Assembly (NCBI GenBank): GCA_003820635.1
Contig: RPOS01000038.1
Location: 1-26,874 of the forward strand
Length of the DNA stretch: 26,874 nt
Origin: Verrucomicrobiaceae bacterium
GTDB taxonomy: Bacteria > Verrucomicrobiota > Verrucomicrobiae > Verrucomicrobiales > Akkermansiaceae
Direction: 5' to 3'
Shown: piece by piece, positions 21,588 to 26,874 of the stretch
Layout: each line of letters opens with the position of its first letter
How positions within the stretch are numbered: the first letter of the stretch is position 1
Position numbers and translations under genes: made by a program
Notes under the pieces: model-generated
Databases searched by the model: none
Seen by the model: only the letters and a program-made list of their open reading frames with translations
Told to the model about the DNA's origin: nothing

Positions 21588-22562
21588 TCAGTCTTGCGCG
21601 CCGCCGGATGCGGGGCGCGTGATGCGTGCATCGATCCGGTGCAATGTTTCCCAGAAGCGCTCGTCCACCGCATCACCGTTGAAGAGCACCTTTCCCTCGG
21701 TGGATACGATGACCATCGTTGGCAGTTTCCGCACGCGCAACTGGCGCGCGAGCGAGCCACGCTTCGGATCGATGAGCCATGCACCGCAAGCCTTGCCGGC
21801 ATGAGGCTGGACCATGGCAGCGGCATCCTCCGGCAGCCCCGGCATGTCCGCGGGAACCAGCGATGCCACGGCCACTCCATGAGCGGAGAGACTCGCGGCA
21901 GTGGCGATGAAGTCCGGCATCGCATCACTGCACTCACTGCTCCATGGAGACCAGAAATGCAGCAGCAGCGCCTGTTTCCCCTTGATGAGCGTGCCAAGCG
22001 CCACGGCATCGCCACCTGCCAGCGGCGCGGGGCGGAGTGCCAAATCGATTTGAACGGCAGCCATCGACTCCTGCATGTGGAAGCGCTCGATGTGCGGGGC
22101 GTAGGCGGCGGCCTGTGCCGGACTGAGCCAGAAGGCCTCGGTGATGTGCCGCTTGAAGCCGGCCTTGTCCCCCTTGACCAGCGCGGCGACGGACTGGACG
22201 TATTCCACCACGGAGAGCCATTCCTCCTCCACGCTGAAGATGGCGGAGTCATCGAGATTGAAAACCGCGCGCTGCTTGAGGAACTCCGGCAGCAGGGAGG
22301 CAAGCGCGGCGTCATCACCCTTGTCCACCTGATAGAGGAAGCGCGCCTCGAGCATGGCCTGGGCGCTCACCCCTGCTTCGCGCGCGGCGGCGAGCGCCTG
22401 CTCGAATGCGGCGGGGGATTTCCTCTCGGAGAGGATTTTATCAAGCGCGTCCCGCCGCGCGTTGGCGGCGACTTCCGCGGCGACCGATTGCGGAGAGGGC
22501 GGCTCCGCCATCAACGCGAAGGGTGCGGCGATGATTGGCAGGATGAATGCAAGCGGACGCAT
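21588..22562 (-). CDS. Exported thioredoxin-fold protein lacking the first active-site Cys
   Basis: 324 residues. A signal peptide (MRPLAFILPIIAAPFALMA) is followed by a helical N-terminal domain of about 150 residues (AFEQALAAAREAGVSAQAML and onward). A TlpA/thioredoxin-like domain occupies about 185-315. The active-site position reads FWSPWSSECSDAMPDF: Trp207-Ser208-Ser209-Glu210-Cys211 in place of W-C-x-x-C, so only the resolving cysteine remains. The cis-proline is Pro281 in RKLPTMVIV. Normal disulfide exchange is therefore unlikely; a chaperone-like or monothiol role is possible. It is 61 bases downstream of the LysM lipoprotein gene on the same strand and may be co-transcribed with it. 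Confidence 0.8.
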   Translation of the reverse strand: MRPLAFILPIIAAPFALMAEPPSPQSVAAEVAANARRDALDKILSERKSPAAFEQALAAAREAGVSAQAMLEARFLYQVDKGDDAALASLLPEFLKQRAVFNLDDSAIFSVEEEWLSVVEYVQSVAALVKGDKAGFKRHITEAFWLSPAQAAAYAPHIERFHMQESMAAVQIDLALRPAPLAGGDAVALGTLIKGKQALLLHFWSPWSSECSDAMPDFIATAASLSAHGVAVASLVPADMPGLPEDAAAMVQPHAGKACGAWLIDPKRGSLARQLRVRKLPTMVIVSTEGKVLFNGDAVDERFWETLHRIDARITRPASGGAQD

Positions 22563-22623
22563 GAGTTGTGAAAATGAAAGCCGCCGGAAGCGCAGCGGCT
22601 TGCGGCGGCGGTTGATGATTCGC

Positions 22624-23019
22624 TCAGCGAGGCGGGATGACCATCTTGCGTCCGAGCACCACGGTGTCGTTGGTCATTTGGTTGGCCTGCTTGATGGAGG
22701 CGATGGGCACTTTGTATTTGGAGCTGAGGCCGGAGAGCGTGTCGCCCTTGACGACGGTGTGAACGATGGCGGAGCCGTTTCCGGCAGGAGCAGCGGCGGG
22801 TGTTTCCACATCAGCGGGCGCGGGTGCCGCACTGCTTTCATCATAGGCCGCCGGCGTATCGTAAACCGGATTCACGGGCTGGGACGCGTAGGCATCTTCA
22901 TGGCCCGCGTCCGGCGCGCCATAGGGATTGGAGGTGTCGTAGGTGTCGGCCTTCTGCGAAGCGCAGGAAGCAAGCGCGATGGCGATCACGGATGGGGCGA
23001 GGATGCGGATGGGATTCAT
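22624..23019 (-). CDS. LysM-domain lipoprotein
   Basis: 131 residues. The lipoprotein signal (MNPIRILAPSVIAIALASCA, lipobox LASC) puts the mature protein in the envelope. A Pro/Ala/Asp/Tyr-rich linker (about 25-85) leads to one C-terminal LysM domain: HTVVKGDTLSGLSSKYKV then IKQANQMTNDTVVLGRKMVI. LysM binds peptidoglycan N-acetylglucosamine, so this is probably a cell-wall-tethering protein. No catalytic domain is attached. Its start is 96 bases from the TatD stop. Confidence 0.9.
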   Translation of the reverse strand: MNPIRILAPSVIAIALASCASQKADTYDTSNPYGAPDAGHEDAYASQPVNPVYDTPAAYDESSAAPAPADVETPAAAPAGNGSAIVHTVVKGDTLSGLSSKYKVPIASIKQANQMTNDTVVLGRKMVIPPR

Positions 23020-23115
23020 GGCGGGATGGGAGTTGGTGTGTGTTGGCTCTGCGCGTCAACCCGCGGCGGGCACGCGCGTTTCATTAACGTGGCGGAGACC
23101 CTGCTTTATTCATTT

Positions 23116-23922
23116 TCATGCGCAGCGGAAGCGGAAAAATGCGGCCGCCGTTTCACTGGTGTGGCTAGCCAATGCTTCCAGCGTCTCGCCGCGCAGCGTG
23201 GCAAGGAACATGGCGGTGTCGTGCACGTAGGCCGGTTCGTTGCGTTTGCCGCGGTGTGGCTCGGGCGCGAGGTAGGGCGCATCCGTCTCCACCATGAAGG
23301 AGCCCGGCGGGCACTTGGGCGCGGTCTCGCGCACATCGCGGGCGCTTTTGAAGGTGACCACTCCGCCGAAGGAGACGAGCCCGCCGAGATCGAGCGCGCG
23401 CTTGGCGTTCTGCCAGGGGCCGATGAAGCAGTGGAACACGGCGCGCGTGCGCCTGTGGAATTCCTGATAGATCCCGAGCGCGTCTTCAAACGAGGCGTGC
23501 CCCTCGCGGTCACGGGTGTGGATGACCACGTTGAGGCCGCAGGCGGCGGCGAGTTCGAAATGCTGGCGCAGGAATTCCAACTGCCGCGCGCGGAATGTTT
23601 CCTCATCCCATCCATCCGGAGCCGGGTGGTAGTAATCGAGGCCGGTCTCGCCGATCGCGCAGACGCGCGGGTCATTGGTGAAGGCGGCGAGCTGGTCCAC
23701 CGCATCGTCCGGCGCGTGATGGACGTCGCATGGATGGATGCCGATGCAGGCGTGCACCAGCGGGTGGTCCGCGAGGCGCAGGTTCGCCTGCACGTCGCCA
23801 AGCGATGTTGCGAGTGTGACCAGCCCGCCGACACCGGCATGCGCGGCGCGCTCGATGAGTGAAGCCGCTTCGTTTTCCGTAAAGCGGTGCGAGGCAAGAT
23901 GGCAGTGGGAATCGATGAGCAT
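23116..23922 (-). CDS. TatD family metal-dependent DNase/hydrolase
   Basis: 268 residues, normal TatD length. The metal-binding opening DSHCHL is at residues 4-9. GIHPCDVHHA, the Glu in AIGETGLDYY, VIHTRD, a HCF strand (AVFHCFIGPW) and VETDAPYL near the C-terminus mark the TIM-barrel ligands of TatD enzymes. TatD proteins act as 3'-5' exonucleases or hydrolases in the cytoplasm, linked to DNA repair. The ATG at 23922 (MLIDSHCH) lies five bases after the trpF stop, so the genes are co-transcribed. The frame is open far upstream through trpF, but that part has no homology. Confidence 0.94.
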   Translation of the reverse strand: MLIDSHCHLASHRFTENEAASLIERAAHAGVGGLVTLATSLGDVQANLRLADHPLVHACIGIHPCDVHHAPDDAVDQLAAFTNDPRVCAIGETGLDYYHPAPDGWDEETFRARQLEFLRQHFELAAACGLNVVIHTRDREGHASFEDALGIYQEFHRRTRAVFHCFIGPWQNAKRALDLGGLVSFGGVVTFKSARDVRETAPKCPPGSFMVETDAPYLAPEPHRGKRNEPAYVHDTAMFLATLRGETLEALASHTSETAAAFFRFRCA

Positions 23923-23927
23923 GGCAT

Positions 23928-24584
23928 TCAGCGGTGCAGCGCGGCGAGCAAGGCGGAGACTTTGTCGAAGTCCTTGATGCCGGGGGATATCTCCGCGCCG
24001 GATGCCACATCGAGTGCGGCGGGCCGCACCGTGGCGGCGGCGAGCGCGGCGTTTTGCGGCGTGATGCCGCCGGCAAGGATCAGCGGAATGGATGGATGGC
24101 GTGACTTGAAATCGAGCGCCGCATTCCAATCGAAAGTCTCGCCCGTGCCGCCATAGACGCCCGGTGCGTGCGCATCCAGCAGGATGGCATTTGCGCCGAA
24201 TTCCGCCGCACGATCGAGATCCGCGATGGTCTTCACGCCGATGCCCTTGAAAAAAGACACGCCGTTTTCCTGATAGATCGCGGTGTCCTCCGGTGTCTCG
24301 TCGCCGTGGACTTGGACGACATCGAGCAGCCCCTCGCGGATGAGTTGCAGTGGCAGCTCCGGAGCTTCGTTCACGAACACACCGACGCGCAGGATGCTTC
24401 CCGCGAGGCCGGCGAGCCAGGTGGCGTTTCGCGGTGCGAGATGGCGTTTCGATTGCGGCCAGAAGTTCACGCCGAGCGCATCCACGCCGCACGCGACGAG
24501 CCGCTCCGCATCATCACGGGTGGTGACGCCGCAGATCTTGAGGGAGACCGACGAGGGATTCAGAAAGCGTTCGAGCGGAGACAT
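23928..24584 (-). CDS. trpF: Phosphoribosylanthranilate isomerase
   Basis: 218 residues, usual length. TrpF converts phosphoribosylanthranilate into CdRP, the third step of tryptophan synthesis. The opening SLKICGVTTRDDAERL holds the catalytic Cys; VQVHGDE, LLDAHAPGVYGGTGETFDW (catalytic Asp and phosphate loop), LAGGITPQN and LDVASGAEISPGIKD complete the barrel. No other trp gene is nearby, so trpF is detached here and paired with tatD, five bases downstream. Upstream, 65 bases separate it from the purine nucleoside phosphorylase stop. Confidence 0.96.
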   Translation of the reverse strand: MSPLERFLNPSSVSLKICGVTTRDDAERLVACGVDALGVNFWPQSKRHLAPRNATWLAGLAGSILRVGVFVNEAPELPLQLIREGLLDVVQVHGDETPEDTAIYQENGVSFFKGIGVKTIADLDRAAEFGANAILLDAHAPGVYGGTGETFDWNAALDFKSRHPSIPLILAGGITPQNAALAAATVRPAALDVASGAEISPGIKDFDKVSALLAALHR

Positions 24585-24649
24585 GGCGGGACGCTAATGA
24601 AAATCCCCGGCGATGGAACGCTGAACTTGCGGCATGGGGTGCCGCAACA

Positions 24650-25381
24650 TCATGCGTGTTCGCCGAGCACCTTGCCCAGCAGGGTGATCATCGACTGCGC
24701 CGCAAGCTTGCCCGTCTCGAGCACCTCGTGATGATCGAGCGGCGCGGCGGAAATGCCGGCGGCCCAGTTGGTGAGGCAGGAGAACGCTGCCACCGGCAGT
24801 CCGAGCGAGCGGGCCTGGATGGTTTCCAGCACGGTGCTCATGCCCACCGCATCCGCGCCGAGCGTGCGCAGCATCCGCACCTCGGCGGGTGTTTCATACT
24901 GCGGTCCGCGCAGGCCGGCATAGACGCCCTCGTGCAGCGGCATGGCAAGCGCGAGCGCGGCCTTGCGGAATGCATCGCGCCATGCGGGATCGTAGGCGGC
25001 GGAGAGATCCACGAAGTCCGCGCCTTCGAGAGGCGAAGCGCCTGTTAGATTGAGGTGGTCGGAAAACATCATCCATGAGCCTGGATGGAAATCCGGGTTC
25101 AGGGTGCCGGCGGCATTGGTGAGGATGAGGCGCGCCATCCCCTGCCCCGCCATCCAGCGCAGGCCCGCGGTGACCGCCTGCGGGGCATGGCCTTCGTAAA
25201 GATGCACCCGGCCCTTCATCAGGAGCACCGGCGTTCCCTCCAGCGCGCCGAAGATGAATTTCCCGCTGTGGCCGGGCACGGTGGAGGCCGGCAGGCCCGC
25301 ATCGGCGAAGGACACCTCGCGTTCCACCACCACCGCATCCGCCAGCGCTCCGAGCCCGGATCCCAAGACGATTCCTGTCAT
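24650..25381 (-). CDS. punA: Purine nucleoside phosphorylase (PNP family, trimeric type)
   Basis: 243 residues. The enzyme splits purine (deoxy)nucleosides with phosphate into base and (deoxy)ribose-1-phosphate. Motifs are GSGLGALADAV (phosphate site, 7-17), VPGHSGKF, KGRVHLYEGH, LTNAAGTLNPDFHPGSWMMF, the base-binding Glu in GPQYETPAEVRML, MSTVLETIQAR and the Asn in CLTNWAAG. It is shorter than the usual 270-290 because the protein begins almost at the first beta strand (MTGIVLGSGLG): a TGA lies five codons upstream in frame, so no longer start exists. It fits with the deoC gene at the window's other end as part of nucleoside salvage. One CTGTTAG word is at 25042. Confidence 0.94.
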   Translation of the reverse strand: MTGIVLGSGLGALADAVVVEREVSFADAGLPASTVPGHSGKFIFGALEGTPVLLMKGRVHLYEGHAPQAVTAGLRWMAGQGMARLILTNAAGTLNPDFHPGSWMMFSDHLNLTGASPLEGADFVDLSAAYDPAWRDAFRKAALALAMPLHEGVYAGLRGPQYETPAEVRMLRTLGADAVGMSTVLETIQARSLGLPVAAFSCLTNWAAGISAAPLDHHEVLETGKLAAQSMITLLGKVLGEHA

Positions 25382-25480
25382 GCGGCAAGTCAGTCATCAG
25401 ACCTGATGATGTCAAGAAGGGCGTCCGTAGATCCGGGAGGCTTCATGTTTTGTAAAAACGACCGCCCGCGGCGGAGGTTT

Positions 25481-25563
25481 GTAGCGGCGTCTCTATGTGC
25501 GTCGCTGGCTTTCTCCGGTGATGGCGCGCTGCATGAAAAATAGCGACGCTCACAGAGCGCTAC
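25481..25563. repeat. MITE-like inverted-repeat element
   Basis: The left arm (25481-25506, starting GTAGCGGCGT and ending GTCGCT) and right arm (25542-25563, AGCGACGCTC to GCGCTAC) are imperfect inverted copies; both outer ends read GTAGCG and inner ends GTCGCT after reversal. About 35 bases lie between. It carries no gene and sits in the 276-base spacer between the PNP and tyrS genes, the rest of which holds nothing I can name. Confidence 0.6.
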
Positions 25564-25657
25564 AGTTCAAAGGACAAAGGGAAGACTCACCTCTTCCGGC
25601 GGATGACGCAGGCCGCGCGGCGGAGCTTGGAGAATCGCTTCGGAGGCGGTGAAAAAA

Positions 25658-26839
25658 TCAAACGAGCCTCACCGCGTGCTTCTTGGAGAGCTTGAGCACA
25701 GCGCCGGGTGACGGAGCGAGCGGCGCGGCGGGATCGGTGAGCTTTTCGCCGTTGAGTTGGACGGAGCCGGAGGTGATGAATTGTTTGCGCAGCTCGCTGT
25801 TGGATTTCTCCAAATCGAAGGCGGCTTTGAAGGCGTGGGCTGCGAGCGAAAGCACCGTCAGCTCGGCGGGAAGATCCGCGATGGAAAGCTCGGGAAGCTC
25901 TGCGGCGGCGAGGTCTTTTTTGGAGAAACGCGTGTCCCAGTCGGCGCGGGCGGCGGCACCGGCTTCTTCGCCGTGGTAGCGGGCGGTGAGTTTTTCCGCG
26001 AGGGCCTTCTTGGCATCCATCGGGTGGCCGGAGGGATCGCGCGCCTCGCCTAACAGAAGCAGGTAGTAGCGGTCCATCAGTTCGTCGGACACGCTCATGA
26101 GCTTGCCGAACATTTCCTGCGGCGGATCGGAAACTCCGATGTAGTTGCCGTAGGACTTGGACATTTTCCGGACGCCATCGAGGCCTTCCAACAATGGCAG
26201 CACCATGACGACCTGCTGCGGCTGCCCTTCTTCCTTCTGGAGGTCGCGCCCGACGAGGATGTTGAAAAGCTGGTCGGTGCCGCCGAGTTCGACGTCGGCG
26301 CGGATCTCAACCGAGTCCCAGCCCTGCATGATGGGATATTGGAGTTCGTGGAGGCGGATTTCCTGGCCGGCATCAAGGCGGTTGCGGAAGTCCTCGCGCT
26401 GGAGCATTTGCTGGAGGGTGACGCGGGAGTTGAGCTTGAGGATTTCCTCGTAGCTCATCTTGCGGAACCAGTCACCGTTGTAAACGATCTCGGTCTTCGA
26501 TTTGTCGAGGATCTTGAAGGCTTGGTCGGTGTAGGTCTCGGCGTTTGCCAGGACTTCATCACGGGTGAGCGGCGGGCGGGTGGCGGAGCGGCCGGAGGGA
26601 TCGCCGATGGTGGCGGTGAAGTCGCCAATGAGCAGCACCGCCTGATGCCCCAGCAACTGGAACTGGCGCAGCTTTTCCAGCGCGACGGTGTGGCCGAAAT
26701 GGATGTCCGGCGCGGTGGGATCGACGCCGAGCTTGATGCGCAGCGGCCGGCCGAGCCGCAGCTTTTCGAGCAGTTCCTTTTCGGAAAGCACCTTGGCGGC
26801 ACCGGCGGTGAGATGGGCGAGTTGTTGTTCGGGAGACAT
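25658..26839 (-). CDS. tyrS: Tyrosyl-tRNA synthetase
   Basis: 393 residues of the longer TyrRS class. It charges tRNA-Tyr. The class I HIGH motif reads HFGH (47-50) after KLGVDPTAPDI, the tyrosine pocket is in QYPIMQGWDS, ELGGTDQ contacts substrate, and the KMSKS loop is at 225-229. A C-terminal S4-type RNA-binding domain ends the protein (SNSELRKQFITSGSVQLNGE). The start at 26839 is preceded on its strand by CCTCCCC rather than a ribosome-binding site, then by an octamer repeat. No T-box leader is visible in the 35 bases available. Confidence 0.97.
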   Translation of the reverse strand: MSPEQQLAHLTAGAAKVLSEKELLEKLRLGRPLRIKLGVDPTAPDIHFGHTVALEKLRQFQLLGHQAVLLIGDFTATIGDPSGRSATRPPLTRDEVLANAETYTDQAFKILDKSKTEIVYNGDWFRKMSYEEILKLNSRVTLQQMLQREDFRNRLDAGQEIRLHELQYPIMQGWDSVEIRADVELGGTDQLFNILVGRDLQKEEGQPQQVVMVLPLLEGLDGVRKMSKSYGNYIGVSDPPQEMFGKLMSVSDELMDRYYLLLLGEARDPSGHPMDAKKALAEKLTARYHGEEAGAAARADWDTRFSKKDLAAAELPELSIADLPAELTVLSLAAHAFKAAFDLEKSNSELRKQFITSGSVQLNGEKLTDPAAPLAPSPGAVLKLSKKHAVRLV

Positions 26840-26847
26840 GGGGAGGT

Positions 26848-26874
26848 AAAAGCTGAAAAGCTGAAAAGCTGAAA
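26848..26874. repeat. Tandem octamer repeat (AAAAGCTG) upstream of tyrS
   Basis: Three exact 8-bp units lie at 26848-26855, 26856-26863 and 26864-26871, and a fourth begins at the window edge. They start nine bases upstream of the tyrS start codon, within its untranslated leader or promoter. The full length of the array is not visible. Confidence 0.85.

Noticed and set aside
23923..24492. Extension of the TatD frame about 190 codons upstream
   Set aside because: It runs through trpF in another frame, is Arg/Ala-rich, and the TatD metal motif begins right after the ATG at 23922.

Overview
The window is GC-rich bacterial chromosome, most likely from the phylum Verrucomicrobiota (PVC superphylum, close to Luteolibacter/Haloferula-type genomes). 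This is inferred from gene content: an SHD1-domain secreted metalloprotease, a long Y1 (RAYT-like) transposase, decayed sulfatases, a histone-H1-like Lys/Ala tail, a SMUG1-type uracil-DNA glycosylase and a deoC/ALDH/ALDH cluster. Several starts (mnmA, ctaB, tyrS) have no Shine-Dalgarno sequence. No taxonomic marker such as rRNA is present.

Layout. 1-4868 (+): the 3' end of deoC, then an aldehyde dehydrogenase and a shortened, cysteine-less ALDH paralogue. The cluster is interrupted by a Y1 transposase on the minus strand and two decayed remnants (IS91-like transposase, HipA-like C-terminus), and is followed by a sulfatase pseudogene. 4955-7955 (+): three uncharacterised envelope proteins in a probable operon. 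7956-8296: a repeat-rich spacer and tRNA-Pro(GGG). 8297-10639 (+): argC-argJ. 10640-11204: no intact gene; a sulfatase C-terminal remnant, an inverted repeat and a 9-bp tandem repeat. 11205-13181 (-): an ECF sigma factor, a one-TM putative anti-sigma protein and a DegP-like PDZ protein without its catalytic residues. 13274-13741 (-): a lipoprotein. 13942-15051 (+): mnmA, preceded by a strong orphan terminator. 15012-16591: two divergent M23 peptidases. 16599-17795 (-): the SHD1 metalloprotease. 17912-19575 (+): ctaB overlapping a SMUG1 gene. 19583-26839 (-): SirB1-like protein, tRNA-Val(GAC), a BlaI/MecI-type repressor fused to an H1-like tail, a thioredoxin-fold protein, a LysM lipoprotein, a TatD nuclease, trpF, a purine nucleoside phosphorylase and tyrS.

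How they work together. Purine nucleoside phosphorylase and DeoC/ALDH belong to the two ends of (deoxy)nucleoside salvage and breakdown. argCJ, trpF, tyrS, mnmA and the tRNAs are housekeeping. The sigma/anti-sigma/DegP-like operon, M23 peptidases, LysM lipoprotein and metalloprotease point to envelope maintenance.

Most unusual features: (i) one uninterrupted frame joining a BlaI DNA-binding domain to a 112-residue H1-like tail; (ii) a recurrent CTGTTAG/CTAACAG word, always in genes, that accounts for most of the rare TTA and CTA leucine codons; (iii) several families of short-period or inverted intergenic repeats, one of which runs into the ALDH reading frame; (iv) a near-duplicate of the tRNA-Pro 3' end; (v) several proteins that keep a fold but have lost catalytic residues.
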